From positions 1,736,001 to 1,800,000 of the forward strand of contig CP114060.1 in NCBI GenBank assembly GCA_026967495.1: a DNA stretch of 64,000 bases, read 5' to 3'. Within the stretch, counting starts at the first letter, position 1, and each line of letters opens with the position of its first letter. Origin of the DNA: Rouxiella badensis. GTDB taxonomy: Bacteria > Pseudomonadota > Gammaproteobacteria > Enterobacterales > Enterobacteriaceae. The notes under the pieces are model-generated. The model ran no database searches. It worked only from the letters and a program-made list of their open reading frames with translations, and had not been told where the DNA came from. A program made the position numbers and the translations under genes. Shown piece after piece: positions 37,160-46,217 of this stretch.

Positions 37160-38470
37160 ATGCTGCCTGAACATCTGGTCAAACAGCTGGGAGACAGGCG
37201 TCGCCTGTGCGTGGCATTCAGCGGCGGGCATCGACTCGACGGTGCTTCTGCACGCGTTGGTACAGCTGCGGGCCAGTATTCTGCCTGACCTACAGCTGCG
37301 GGCTATACACGTTAATCACGGGCTGAGCGCCTTTGCTAACCGGTGGACCGCGAGCTGTCAGGCTCATTGCCAGCGCTGGCAGGTCGAGTTTTTACCGCTG
37401 TTTGTGACGGTGGATGCCAGTCAGGGGGAATAGAAGCCGCGGCGCGCAATGCGCGTTACCAGGCACTGACGCAAAATCTTCACAGCGGCGAGACCTTACT
37501 GACGGCACAGCATCTCAATGACCAGTGCGAAACCTTTATACTGGCACTCAAGCGTGGCAGCGGACCCGCCGGGCTGTCGTCGATGGGGGAACGCGCGAAG
37601 GTCGGCGGTTTTCCACTGCTAAGGCCTCTGCTTTCGCTCCCCGCGAGGCGCTGGAGGCCTATGCTGGCCAGCATCAGCTGAGCTGGATAGACGATGACAG
37701 TAATCAGGACACGCGTTTCGATCGCAACTTTTTGCGCCTGGAAGTGCTGCCGCTGCTGTATCAGCGCTGGCCGCATTTTGCTGCCGCTACGGCACGCAGC
37801 GCTGGCCTCTGCGCAGAGCAGGAGTCTTTGCTCGATGAGTTGTTACAGGAAGACTTAGATAGTCTGACTGATGCGCAGGGCAGCCTGTCGGTCAGCGGAT
37901 TAGAGCCACTCTCTGAGTCCCGACGCTTTGCGTTGCTCCGTCGATGGCTGGCGGGATGCGGCGCTAAAATGCCCTCACGTGAACAGCTACAGCGAATGTG
38001 GGACGAAGTGGCGGTCAGCCGCGCAGACGCTGAACCTCAGATGCGCCTCGGTGCCTTCAGCCTGCGGCGTTTTCGCCAGCGACTTTACTGGCTGCCACCG
38101 ATGCAGGCGTTGAAACAAACGGTCATTCCCTGGACCGGAGAGGGCATACTCAATCTTCCGGACAATCTCGGTCATTTGACGTTCGCGTCCCAAACGGATG
38201 AAGGTCTTTCGATACGCAAGCCGCGTGACGATGAGACGATGAGCATAAGGTTCTATGCCCGTGGCGAGGTGCATAAAGTGGGCCGCGACCGTTCGCGGCA
38301 GATGAAAAAACTGTGGCAGGAGACTCGACGTCCCACCCTGGGAACGTGACCGCATTCCTTTAGTGTTTTATAACGAACTGCCGATCGCTGCGGCGGGGCT
38401 ATTTATTACCCATGATGCATTGACCACAGGTCCGCAAGAGGCTGTCTGGTCGCTGCTTTGGCAAAAATAA
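37160..38470 (+). CDS. tilS: tRNA(Ile)-lysidine synthase TilS, frameshifted four times as sequenced
   Basis: TilS converts C34 of tRNA-Ile(CAU) to lysidine, changing codon reading from AUG to AUA; it is essential. Pieces in different frames join into a full-length protein of about 436 residues. They run MLPEHLVKQLGDRRRLCVAF with the ATP-pyrophosphatase loop SGG-IDSTV, then IHVNHGLSAFANRW, TAQHLNDQCETFILALKRGSGPAGLS, WIDDDSNQDTRFDRNFLR, and the C-terminal domain ending VPPWERDRIPLVFYN. Breaks: +1 near 37229, -1 in the G-run 37424-37428, -1 in the C-run 37639-37642, +1 near 38323. Four indels in an essential gene point to poor local sequence quality. Confidence 0.88.
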
Positions 38471-38515
38471 CAAGACTTAACATTACCGCCGGGGTGAACC
38501 GGTTTGGGAGCAATG

Positions 38516-38842
38516 ATGCATTGGTTAACTAAAGGCGCGTTGAGCGCCGCTCTGGCGTGGGCGAGCCTGAGTCTGCCTGCGCTGGCTGACGGAAATATTG
38601 CTGACGGTCAGGCTAAGTCGTCAAGCTGTGCCGCTTGTCATGGGGCAACCGGTAAGGCCAGCAACGCGCTTTATCCTAATCTTGCCGGACAAAATGAGGC
38701 CTATCTCGCGCTTGCGCTTCATGGCTATAAAAATGGCGGACGAACCGGCGGGCAGGCGGGGGTAATGCAGGCGTTTACTGCGGGGCTTTCCGATCAGGAT
38801 ATCAGCGATTTGTCGGCCTTCTACGCCAGCCAAAAACCCTGA
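38516..38842 (+). CDS. Periplasmic monohaem cytochrome c
   Basis: This is a small secreted c-type cytochrome of about 108 residues. A signal peptide (MHWLTKGALSAALAWASLSLPALA) is followed by one haem site, SSCAACHG, with a likely axial Met in the C-terminal half (AGVMQAF). The C-terminus DQDISDLSAFYASQKP is typical of class I cytochromes. The ATG at 38516 has the GGGAG ribosome-binding site 6 bases upstream; ATG 38513 is the alternative. It sits between tilS and rof, where E. coli has no such gene. The electron partner cannot be told from context. Confidence 0.85.
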   Translation: MHWLTKGALSAALAWASLSLPALADGNIADGQAKSSSCAACHGATGKASNALYPNLAGQNEAYLALALHGYKNGGRTGGQAGVMQAFTAGLSDQDISDLSAFYASQKP

Positions 38843-38852
38843 TATCAGACCA

Positions 38853-38891
38853 TAAAAAACGGGCAACCTTGAGATTGCCCGTTAACGTTTT
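38853..38891. terminator. Bidirectional terminator between cytochrome c gene and rof
   Basis: AACGGGCAA and TTGCCCGTT pair around CCTTGAGA, with an A-run before and T-rich sequence after, so it can stop both convergent transcripts. Confidence 0.8.
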
Positions 38892-38932
38892 GGCTTGGCC
38901 CTGTAGGGCAAAGTCTTGTTCTTTACTTGCGA

Positions 38933-39193
38933 CTACTCTGCGCTGACAACGACTGTGCCAATTTTTGGATTACTGAAGCTCTCGATATGGTCAAGCCGCA
39001 GTTCCAACTGTTGTCCACCCGAGTCAACAATCAGATATTCCACTTTTTTTCGCATCAACAAATCTTTGGCTTTAGCCTCGACAAGCTCTCCGCTGCGCAT
39101 CTTTAGCGTCAGAACCAGATGATCCTGACAGGCAAGCTCGAGATTATCGTAGTCATCGCAATTGATGGGTTGGTACTCATCATTAATCGACAT
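38933..39193 (-). CDS. rof: Rho-binding antiterminator Rof
   Basis: Rof (YaeO) binds the primary RNA-binding domain of Rho and inhibits Rho-dependent termination. It has 86 residues with the family features INCDDYDNLELACQDH (acidic Rho-contact region) and VEAKAKDLLMRKKVEYLIV. It overlaps the end of yaeP by 11 bases on the same strand, the conserved yaeP-rof pair, so expression is probably coupled. Confidence 0.94.
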   Translation of the reverse strand: MSINDEYQPINCDDYDNLELACQDHLVLTLKMRSGELVEAKAKDLLMRKKVEYLIVDSGGQQLELRLDHIESFSNPKIGTVVVSAE

Positions 39194-39380
39194 AATCGCT
39201 CACCAGTAAGTTAGCGGCGGCATAAGCCGCCTGTTCTCGAACGGAAGACGGAAGTTCGGCGTTGGCCGCCACATCGTCTAATGCCTTTAGCACACAGCCC
39301 AACGCATCGGGCACATAACCAAGACAGCCACTGCCTATCTCGGAATATTTTTGGCGTACTAATTCAGAGTATTGTTGCAT
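39183..39380 (-). CDS. yaeP: UPF0253 family protein YaeP
   Basis: This is a 65-residue conserved small protein, nearly the same as E. coli YaeP (LVRQKYSEIGSGCLGYVPDALGCVLKALDD...AAYAAANLLVSDYVD). Function is unknown. A very strong ribosome-binding site, AAAGGAGG, precedes the ATG at 39380. A 12-of-13-base hairpin lies immediately upstream of it in the leader. It is translated together with rof. Confidence 0.93.
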   Translation of the reverse strand: MQQYSELVRQKYSEIGSGCLGYVPDALGCVLKALDDVAANAELPSSVREQAAYAAANLLVSDYVD

Positions 39381-39393
39381 AGGTCCTCCTTTA

Positions 39394-39438
39394 GAGCTTG
39401 TTCGAAATGGCTCTTTACGAATCTTTTCGAATAAGCTC
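39394..39438 (-). promoter_or_regulatory. Inverted repeat in the yaeP-rof leader
   Basis: GAGCTTGTTCGAA (39394-39406) and TTCGAATAAGCTC (39426-39438) are inverted copies matching at 12 of 13 positions. On the minus strand the hairpin ends only a few bases before the Shine-Dalgarno AAAGGAGG of yaeP, so it could modulate translation or be a protein operator. No known motif was recognised. Confidence 0.45.
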
Positions 39439-39601
39439 CTTTCTGCTTCCCTCGATAAGCCAAATCCTTTCAGCCAGGGAAATATAAACTTCCGTTATTA
39501 AACGACTATAGCACAGAGACGCTGTAGTTATCAGCACAGGTCCAAGCTTTATCTTGTGTCGATATCAAGTACAATGTGCGTCCATTACTTAGAGGTTTAC
39601 C

Positions 39602-40165
39602 ATGGCGTTAAAAGCAACAATTTATAAAGCCGCAGTCAATATTGCCGATATGGATCGTAATTTTTTCTACGATGCCAATCTTACGCTGGCACAGCATCCC
39701 TCTGAAACCGAGCAGCGCATGATGCTGCGTTTACTCGCCTGGATTTGCCACGCCAACGAACGTTTGACCTTTACGCGCGGACTCAGCGCAGAAGATGAGC
39801 CGGAAATCTGGCTGAAAAATGACCATAACGGCATCGAGCTGTGGGTAGAATTGGGCTTGCCCGATGAGAAGCGTCTGAAAAAGGCGTGTAATCAGTCGCG
39901 CAACGTCGTGCTTTATGCGTATGGTGAGCGTGCTGCCAAGGTCTGGTGGTCGCAGGTTCAGAACAAAGTTAGCCAATACTCGAACCTGAGCGTGCGCTAT
40001 ATTGATGATGAATTACTGACCCAGTTGGTCTCTTTTGGTCAGCGTGGCATGGTATTGCAGGCAACGTTACAAGACGGTGCTATCTGGTTATCTGACGCCC
40101 AGAATAACGTGGAGATTCATTTCCACGAGTGGCTGGACGGCGGCTGGAAACAGGCGGAACTTTAA
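39602..40165 (+). CDS. yaeQ: YaeQ family protein
   Basis: This is a 187-residue member of the YaeQ family, which has a PD-(D/E)XK nuclease-like fold; the biological role is uncertain. Conserved segments are MALKATIYKAAVNIADMDRNFFYDANLTLAQHPSETEQRMM at the start, LTFTRGLSAEDEPEIW with the acidic pair, and WVELGLPDEKRLKKACNQS in the middle. It is followed after 2 bases by arfB, so the two are an operon, as in E. coli. Confidence 0.93.
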   Translation: MALKATIYKAAVNIADMDRNFFYDANLTLAQHPSETEQRMMLRLLAWICHANERLTFTRGLSAEDEPEIWLKNDHNGIELWVELGLPDEKRLKKACNQSRNVVLYAYGERAAKVWWSQVQNKVSQYSNLSVRYIDDELLTQLVSFGQRGMVLQATLQDGAIWLSDAQNNVEIHFHEWLDGGWKQAEL

Positions 40166-40167
40166 GG

Positions 40168-40584
40168 GTGTTGATACTCTCCGGCAGGCTCGAGATTCCC
40201 GACAGCGAGATTGAACTGACGGCCATTCGCGCACAGGGAGCGGGAGGGCAGAACGTTAATAAAACCTCTACCGCTATTCACCTGCGTTTCGATATTAAAG
40301 CCTCAAGCCTGCCCGAATATTATCAGCAACGTTTGTTGGCGTTTAAGCATCATTTAATTACTGCCGAAGGTGTTGTCGTCATTAAAGCGCAGGAATATCG
40401 CAGCCAGGAACTTAATCGCGAAGCCGCATTGGCGCGCCTGGCTTCATTAATCGAGCAGGCCATGGTGGTTGAAAAGCCACGCCGTGCAACCAAACCAACG
40501 CGGGGTTCCAAGATCCGTCGGGTTGAAAGTAAAGTACGCAAAGGCGCTACAAAAGCATTGAGAGGAAAAATCCGCTCGACCTGA
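40168..40584 (+). CDS. arfB: Alternative ribosome-rescue factor B (peptidyl-tRNA hydrolase ArfB)
   Basis: ArfB (YaeJ) enters the empty A site of stalled ribosomes and hydrolyses peptidyl-tRNA. The release-factor GGQ motif is in AIRAQGAGGQNVNKTSTAIHLRFD near residue 27. The C-terminus is the basic tail (KPTRGSKIRRVESKVRKGATKALRGK) that inserts into the mRNA channel. The start is GTG at 40168 (or TTG at 40171), directly after yaeQ; the product is 138 residues, like E. coli's 140. The ORF can be extended to 40129 only inside yaeQ. Confidence 0.93.
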   Translation: MLILSGRLEIPDSEIELTAIRAQGAGGQNVNKTSTAIHLRFDIKASSLPEYYQQRLLAFKHHLITAEGVVVIKAQEYRSQELNREAALARLASLIEQAMVVEKPRRATKPTRGSKIRRVESKVRKGATKALRGKIRST

Positions 40585-40632
40585 TGAGAAACGTCGAGGC
40601 CGAGTGAAGATAAAACGCAGTGGGAGAAAACT

Positions 40633-41310
40633 GTGAAAAAAATAATGATTGCTATGGGGCTGACCTTCAGCCTGTTATCGCTATTCGGATGTCACAACAA
40701 GATTTTTGCACAAGAACAACCTTTTGAGGCCATGCAGCAGAGCTATAAGGGCGTGCTGCCGTGCGCAGACTGTGACGGGATCGAGACCTCGCTGTTCTTG
40801 CAGCAGGACGGGACCTATATTCTACGCGAAGTCTATGAGGTCAAGCCGAAGGACAATAAGGCCTTCGCTCAGTACGGCAAATGGACTCGAACCGCGGATA
40901 AGCTGGTTCTGACCGAGGCCAACGGCGAGAAACGTTATTTCCGCCCGGTGGGAGATAACCTTGAGATGCTCGATACCCACGGCGAAGTCATACATTCTAC
41001 CCTCAAGTATCAGCTTAAGCCGGCCGAACAGCATATGCCGCAAACGCCGATGCCGTTGAGCGGAATGGTACGTTACGACGCCAATAACGTGGTCTTTACC
41101 GACTGCGCGACCGGTAAAGTCATCCCGATGGCGACCAGCAGCAGTCTGCAAAAGGCCTACATGGATGCGCGTCACAGTCCTGACCAACTGGTTTTTGTCT
41201 CGATGGACGGACATTTCCAGGTTGAGCCGGGCGGGGATGAAGGCAAAGGGCATAAACTGCTGGTGGCCGACAGCAATATCAGCCTGGATGCCAACAGGCA
41301 ATGCCAGTAA
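40633..41310 (+). CDS. nlpE: Envelope stress lipoprotein NlpE (CutF)
   Basis: NlpE is an outer-membrane lipoprotein that activates the Cpx response on surface contact or lipoprotein defects. The product is 225 residues with a GTG start. The signal peptide ends in the lipobox LFGC (Cys near residue 20). The N-terminal domain has the CxxC motif LPCADCDGIETSLFL, and a C-terminal OB-fold domain has its own Cys pair (TDCATG and NRQC). It is followed by a terminator and convergent proS. Confidence 0.94.
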   Translation: MKKIMIAMGLTFSLLSLFGCHNKIFAQEQPFEAMQQSYKGVLPCADCDGIETSLFLQQDGTYILREVYEVKPKDNKAFAQYGKWTRTADKLVLTEANGEKRYFRPVGDNLEMLDTHGEVIHSTLKYQLKPAEQHMPQTPMPLSGMVRYDANNVVFTDCATGKVIPMATSSSLQKAYMDARHSPDQLVFVSMDGHFQVEPGGDEGKGHKLLVADSNISLDANRQCQ

Positions 41311-41329
41311 TCGTGGTGAGATGACCCGA

Positions 41330-41376
41330 TAAAAAACGCCCGCCGTTGCAATGAGCACCGGCGGGCGTTTTGTTAT
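41330..41376. terminator. Bidirectional terminator between nlpE and proS
   Basis: AACGCCCGCCG and CGGCGGGCGTT pair around a 13-base loop, preceded by AAAAAA and followed by TTGTTATT, so it should act on both convergent transcripts. Confidence 0.88.
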
Positions 41377-41418
41377 TGATGGCACAGCGGGCAACCTAAA
41401 GGTGTACCCGCCGCGCTT

Positions 41419-43137
41419 TTAGCGTGGGATCTGGCTCAGCAGGTAATCAACGATGTCGTTGATTTTAATCATCTGCTTTTCACCGCTGCGGCGGTTTTTA
41501 TATTCTAGCTCTTCAGCGTCAAGGTTACGTTCGCCGATAACAACCTGATGCGGCACGCCGATCAGTTCCATGTCGGCGAACATCACGCCCGGACGCTCTT
41601 TACGGTCGTCGAGAATAACGTCAACGCCTTTGGCACGCAGGGTGTTGTACAGCGCTTCGGCGGCGTCCTTCACGCGGAAAGACTTGCTCATGTTCATTGG
41701 CAGGATAGCCACCTGGAAAGGGGCAATCGCGTCTGGCCAGATGATGCCGCGACCGTCGTGGTTCTGCTCGATAGCCGCTGCAACCACGCGGGTCACACCG
41801 ATACCGTAACAGCCCATGGTCACAACCTGGTTCTTGCCGTCTTCACCTTGAACGGTCGCTTTCAACGCTTCAGAGTACTTGGTACCCAGCTGGAAGATGT
41901 GGCCAACTTCGATACCGCGCTTGATAAGCAGGGTACCTTTGCCGTCCGGGCTTGGATCGCCTTCAACTACGTTACGCAGGTCAGCCACTTCCGGCAGCGG
42001 CAGGTCACGTTCCCAGTTAACGCCCAGGTAATGTTTACCGTCGATATTGGCACCGGCGCTGAAATCGCTCATTACCGCAACGGTGCGGTCAATCACGATT
42101 GGCAGCGGCAGGTGAACCGGACCCAGCGAGCCTGGACCTGCGTTAACCAGCGCACGAATTTCTGCTTCGGTGGCAAAGGTCAGCGGAGAAGCAACCTGTG
42201 GCAGTTTCTCGGCCTTGATTTCGTTCAGCTCGTGGTCACCGCGAACCAGTAGGGCAACCAGCGGATGTGCGCTACCATCGGTGGCGCGAACCATCAATGT
42301 CTTAACGGTCTTCTCGATTGGCAGTTGGAATTGCTCAACCAGCTCGGCGATAGTTTTGGCATTCGGCGTGTCGATCAGACGCATTTCTTCAGTCGGGGCG
42401 CCACGTGGTGTGGTCGGCGCTACTGCTTCGGCTTTCTCGATGTTGGCCGCGTAGTCAGACTCGGTAGAGAAAATCACGTCATCTTCACCGCTCTCTGCCA
42501 GCACCTGGAATTCGTGAGACGCGTTACCGCCGATAGAACCGGTGTCAGCTTCTACAGCACGGAAATCCAGACCCATGCGGGTGAAGATTTTGCTGTAGGC
42601 TTCGTACATTGCGTCATAGCCTTCCTGCAGGGATTCCTGACTGGTGTGGAAAGAGTAGGCGTCTTTCATGATGAATTCACGAGAACGCATCACACCGAAA
42701 CGCGGACGTACTTCGTCGCGGAACTTGGTCTGGATCTGGAAAAGATTCAGCGGCAGCTGCTTGTAGGAGCTGATTTCATTGCGCATCAGGTCAGTGATGA
42801 CTTCTTCATGCGTAGGGCCGAGTACAAATGCGCGATCGCCGCGATCGACAAAACGCAGCAACTCGGGACCGTACTGTTCCCAACGTCCGCTCTCCTGCCA
42901 CAGGTCGGCGGGTTGCACGACGGGCATGGAGACTTCGATAGCGCAAGCGTTGTTCATCTCTTCGCGCACGATGTTTTCGACTTTCTTAAGCACACGCAGA
43001 CCGGTTGGCAGCCAGGTATAAAGACCTGAGGCCAGTTTGCGGATCATTCCCGCGCGCAGCATCAGCTGGTGGCTGATGACTTCGGCGTCGGCTGGCGTCT
43101 CCTTCAGAGTGGAGAGCAGATATTGTGTTGTACGCAT
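41419..43137 (-). CDS. proS: Prolyl-tRNA synthetase
   Basis: ProS charges tRNA-Pro; this is the bacterial type with an editing (INS) domain between class II motifs 2 and 3. It has 572 residues, as in E. coli. The N-terminus MRTTQYLLSTLKETPADAEVISHQLMLRAGMIRKLASGLYTWLPTG, the catalytic REFIMKDAYSFH block, the insertion domain (about residues 220-400) and the C-terminal anticodon-binding domain are all present. It stands alone, with about 170 bp before trmO. Confidence 0.97.
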   Translation of the reverse strand: MRTTQYLLSTLKETPADAEVISHQLMLRAGMIRKLASGLYTWLPTGLRVLKKVENIVREEMNNACAIEVSMPVVQPADLWQESGRWEQYGPELLRFVDRGDRAFVLGPTHEEVITDLMRNEISSYKQLPLNLFQIQTKFRDEVRPRFGVMRSREFIMKDAYSFHTSQESLQEGYDAMYEAYSKIFTRMGLDFRAVEADTGSIGGNASHEFQVLAESGEDDVIFSTESDYAANIEKAEAVAPTTPRGAPTEEMRLIDTPNAKTIAELVEQFQLPIEKTVKTLMVRATDGSAHPLVALLVRGDHELNEIKAEKLPQVASPLTFATEAEIRALVNAGPGSLGPVHLPLPIVIDRTVAVMSDFSAGANIDGKHYLGVNWERDLPLPEVADLRNVVEGDPSPDGKGTLLIKRGIEVGHIFQLGTKYSEALKATVQGEDGKNQVVTMGCYGIGVTRVVAAAIEQNHDGRGIIWPDAIAPFQVAILPMNMSKSFRVKDAAEALYNTLRAKGVDVILDDRKERPGVMFADMELIGVPHQVVIGERNLDAEELEYKNRRSGEKQMIKINDIVDYLLSQIPR

Positions 43138-43307
43138 GATGTGTTGGTTCCGTTAGCACTGCAAATCGTCCGCAGGCCGGGTGCCTGCCAGAACGTGAAA
43201 GTATTCGAATAATCGGTCGTCAACCGCCGCTATCATGACCCCAGAAATAGCCTGCGGTCAGCTAGTTTACCAGTCGCCGACGAGAGTCAAAAGAGAACCA
43301 CCGAATT

Positions 43308-44015
43308 TTAGTGCTGGTCGAGCGAGATTACCTGATTTTGATCGGCAACTACGCGCCATCTCACGTTAAAATCCAACAGTCGAACGGCATAGTCGCGCTC
43401 TAGCTCTTCACCTTTACGGTAAGCGGGGCGCGGGTCCTGGCCTAGTACCTGAGTAATAAAACGACGCAGATGCGGATAGCGGGTCAGATTCGCCGCCAAT
43501 TGGGTCTCTGCCAGCGTTGAGAAAGTCACCGGCATGTTGGCTTCGGGGGCGTTCTGGGCAAACCCTGCGAGGGCCTGTGGTTGACTTTCGGCGAAGGGAA
43601 GATAGGGTTTGATATCCACCACCGGCGTGCCGTCAACCAAATCGAGACTCCCCAGCTCCAGAATGACCTCTTTACCCTGACAGCGGATGCCTTTCAGCTC
43701 GACCAGCGACATCCCGAGCGGGTTAGGCCTGAAGGTAGAACGGGTCGCGAAGACGCCAACGCGAGCATTGCCACCCAGACGAGGAGGGCGCACGGTAGGA
43801 CGCCATCCGCCTTCCATCGTTTGGTGGAATATAAACATTACCCAGAGATGGCTAAACTCTTCCAGTCCGCGCACGGCCTCGGGCTGATTATAAGGCGGGA
43901 ACAGATGCAGCTCGCCACCGCCGTCTTGCACCAGCCCGGGTTGACGAGGTACGGCAAACTTTTCTTTATAGGGAGAGTGAATTCTCCCTATTTCATTGAA
44001 GGTAAATGCTGTCAT
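43308..44015 (-). CDS. trmO: tRNA(Thr) N6-threonylcarbamoyladenosine methyltransferase TrmO
   Basis: TrmO (TsaA/YaeB) methylates t6A37 of tRNA-Thr. It has 235 residues, the same as E. coli. The SAM-binding barrel has signatures IGRIHSPYKEKFAVPRQPGL, FSHLWVMFIFHQ and TRSTFRPNPLGMSLVELKGI. The stop of rcsF overlaps its start (4 bases), so rcsF and trmO are cotranscribed leftward. Confidence 0.95.
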   Translation of the reverse strand: MTAFTFNEIGRIHSPYKEKFAVPRQPGLVQDGGGELHLFPPYNQPEAVRGLEEFSHLWVMFIFHQTMEGGWRPTVRPPRLGGNARVGVFATRSTFRPNPLGMSLVELKGIRCQGKEVILELGSLDLVDGTPVVDIKPYLPFAESQPQALAGFAQNAPEANMPVTFSTLAETQLAANLTRYPHLRRFITQVLGQDPRPAYRKGEELERDYAVRLLDFNVRWRVVADQNQVISLDQH

Positions 44016-44416
44016 TTAAAGCTGACGTCGAGCGCGGAGCCTTGGCATATTGCCTGACGATGACAGCCTGCGGTGTCGGCGACAACCTGGCACTGGTGCA
44101 GCAGAACGGCGTTGGCCTTCATGGAGGAGGCGTGATTCAGCATTTTTCTGCGCGCGGTCGATAGGCTCGGCGCTGCTTCGTGGCGCGTTATCTGGCAAGA
44201 CGTACCGGTCACTTCACCCAGATCGCGGAATGGCGTACCTACCAGAGCCTCGGCGTTTTTATACAGTTTCACTGCCACCGGTCGGGGTGCTGGCTTAGGT
44301 TTGACGGGTTTTGACTGCTCTACATACGGGTGTTCATTAAAAACAGGCTGCGTTCTGTGAGTCGCGGAACATCCAGCTAGCAAAAGGGCTAACAAACAGA
44401 GAGGTAAAGCGCGCAT
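44012..44416 (-). CDS. rcsF: Outer membrane lipoprotein RcsF
   Basis: RcsF senses envelope damage and activates the Rcs phosphorelay through IgaA; it also threads through BamA-OMP complexes. It has 134 residues. The lipobox LLAGC places the lipidated Cys at residue 16. A Pro/Lys-rich linker (SKPVKPKPAPRP) follows, then the globular domain with four Cys (TSCQIT, HQCQVV, AGCHRQ, AICQGS) that form the two disulfides. It is translationally coupled to trmO. Confidence 0.95.
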   Translation of the reverse strand: MRALPLCLLALLLAGCSATHRTQPVFNEHPYVEQSKPVKPKPAPRPVAVKLYKNAEALVGTPFRDLGEVTGTSCQITRHEAAPSLSTARRKMLNHASSMKANAVLLHQCQVVADTAGCHRQAICQGSALDVSFK

Positions 44417-44599
44417 GATATATCCTCTGCTCCATACCCTGAATCGATCAAAATGCTCTGGCTTTGATTTCCTTTCGCGCCCTGTTATTGGTTATATAAA
44501 CGCTCAGGGAGTCGCAGGGTTGTCATCTAGCGCATTTTAAATGCTGTTGGGTATATTTATAGTGAAAGAAAGAGGCGTTATTGAAGCAAGGTATTGAGG

Positions 44600-44629
44600 A
44601 AATAACAAGGCGGGCATAAGCCCGCCTTA
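44600..44629 (-). terminator. Probable metQ terminator
   Basis: AAGGCGGGC and GCCCGCCTT pair around ATAA, followed on the minus strand by GTTATTTCC. It lies about 50 bases past the metQ stop. The T-run is weak. The remainder of 44417-44599 should hold the rcsF promoter; I saw no gene there. Confidence 0.65.
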
Positions 44630-44676
44630 GGAATATATTATGTAACTATGAATATATTTATGACGTTAACCGGTAA

Positions 44677-45492
44677 TTACCAGCCTTTTACCGCACCGCC
44701 GTTAAAGACTTTGTTAGCAGCCTGGTATACTTCGTCAGACTCGTAGGCTTTAACAAACTTCTGCACGTTTTCAGCATCTTTATTATCTTCACGCGCGACA
44801 ATCAGGTTCACGTAAGGTGAATCTTTGTCTTCGACGAAGATGCCGTCTTTCTCTGGCGTCAGGCCAATCTGGCTTGCATAGGTGGTATTGATCACCGCCA
44901 GCGCAATTTTGTTGTCATCCAGTGAACGCGGCAGCTGTGGCGCTTCCAGTTCAACCAGTTTCAGATTTTTTGGATTCTCGGTGACGTCCAGAACGGTTGG
45001 CAACAGACCCACGCCGTCTTTCAGTTTGATCAGACCCACTTTCTGCAGCAGCAGCAGTGAACGGCCCAGGTTAGTCGGGTCGTTAGGCAGCGCAATTTGG
45101 TCACCGTCTTTCAGATCGTTAATGGATTTGATTTTCTTGGAGTAGCCAGCAATCGGATACACGAAGGTATTACCGACCGGAACCAGCTTGTAGCCGCGAT
45201 CCTTAATTTGTTGATCCAGGTATGGCTTGTGCTGGAAGGCGTTGACGTCGATATCGCCTTTGCTCAGCGCTTCGTTTGGCAGAACGTAGTCGTTAAAGGT
45301 CACCAGCTCTACGTCCAGACCGTATTTCTCTTTGGCAACTTTCGCCGCAACTTCAGCAACCTGCTGTTCTGCACCGACGATAACGCCTACCTTGATGTGA
45401 TTAGGATCTTCTTTCTTCGGGCCACAGCCTGCAAGGGCCAGCGATCCCAGAAGTACACCCGCAACTGCAAGAGATTTAAATTTAATGGACAT
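44677..45492 (-). CDS. metQ: D-methionine-binding lipoprotein MetQ
   Basis: MetQ is the substrate-binding protein of the MetNIQ ABC importer for D- and L-methionine. It has 271 residues. The lipoprotein signal ends LALAGC (Cys at residue 23). The NlpA-family core shows KVGVIVGAEQQVAEVAAKVAKEKYGLDVELVTFNDYVLPN, VNAFQHKPYLDQQ and the ligand-pocket NPKNLKLVELEAPQLPRSL. It ends the leftward metN-metI-metQ operon. Confidence 0.96.
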   Translation of the reverse strand: MSIKFKSLAVAGVLLGSLALAGCGPKKEDPNHIKVGVIVGAEQQVAEVAAKVAKEKYGLDVELVTFNDYVLPNEALSKGDIDVNAFQHKPYLDQQIKDRGYKLVPVGNTFVYPIAGYSKKIKSINDLKDGDQIALPNDPTNLGRSLLLLQKVGLIKLKDGVGLLPTVLDVTENPKNLKLVELEAPQLPRSLDDNKIALAVINTTYASQIGLTPEKDGIFVEDKDSPYVNLIVAREDNKDAENVQKFVKAYESDEVYQAANKVFNGGAVKGW

Positions 45493-45563
45493 GTCCTATC
45501 CTCTATACATTTTTATATCGAGATTAATTATGGGCGGCGTGAAGCCCTGCCGCCGTTTTTTCT

Positions 45564-46217
45564 TTACTTATGAGTAACCGCTTTTGCAATGCGGTCACCA
45601 CAGAGTTGGATTAGGTACACCAATACAACCAGTAATACTAATACAGTATTCATTACCGTGGCGTCGTAACCAATATAACCGTACTGATAACCAATCTGAC
45701 CCAAACCGCCAGCACCCACCGCACCGCCCATCGCTGAATAACCTACCAGCGTAATCAGCGTGATGGTCGCCGCGTTAACCAGGCCCGGCATAGCTTCTGG
45801 CAGCAGGATTTTACGGATGATTTGCATCGGCGTTGCACCCATTGCGCGGGCCGCTTCGACCAGACCGCTTGGGATCTCAAGCATTGCGTTCTCAACCATG
45901 CGGGCGATAAACGGCGCTGCACCCACGGTCAATGGCACGATAGCGGCCTGCAGACCAATCGAGGTGCCCACGATAATGCGGGTGAATGGAATCATCCAAA
46001 CCAGCAGGATAATGAAAGGAATCGAACGGAAGATGTTGACCAGTGCCGACATCACGCGGTACAGCTTTTTATTCTCAGCAATCTGGCCAGGACGGGTAAC
46101 GTACAGCAGTACACCGATCGGCAGACCCAGCACGAAACCAAAGAAGCCGGAAGTCAGGGTCATTATGACGGTCTGCCAAACACCCTGGCCAAGTAACCAC
46201 ATCATTGCCTCAGACAT
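45564..46217 (-). CDS. metI: Methionine ABC transporter permease MetI
   Basis: MetI is the inner-membrane permease of MetNIQ. It has 217 residues with five hydrophobic helices. The cytoplasmic EAA loop that contacts MetN is EAARAMGATPMQIIRKILLPEAMPG at about residues 127-151. It overlaps metN by 8 bases, showing translational coupling. Confidence 0.96.
   Translation of the reverse strand: MSEAMMWLLGQGVWQTVIMTLTSGFFGFVLGLPIGVLLYVTRPGQIAENKKLYRVMSALVNIFRSIPFIILLVWMIPFTRIIVGTSIGLQAAIVPLTVGAAPFIARMVENAMLEIPSGLVEAARAMGATPMQIIRKILLPEAMPGLVNAATITLITLVGYSAMGGAVGAGGLGQIGYQYGYIGYDATVMNTVLVLLVVLVYLIQLCGDRIAKAVTHK

Noticed and set aside
42265..43029. 254-residue plus-strand open frame inside proS
   Set aside because: It is antisense to an intact prolyl-tRNA synthetase gene, with no recognisable motifs or ribosome-binding site.
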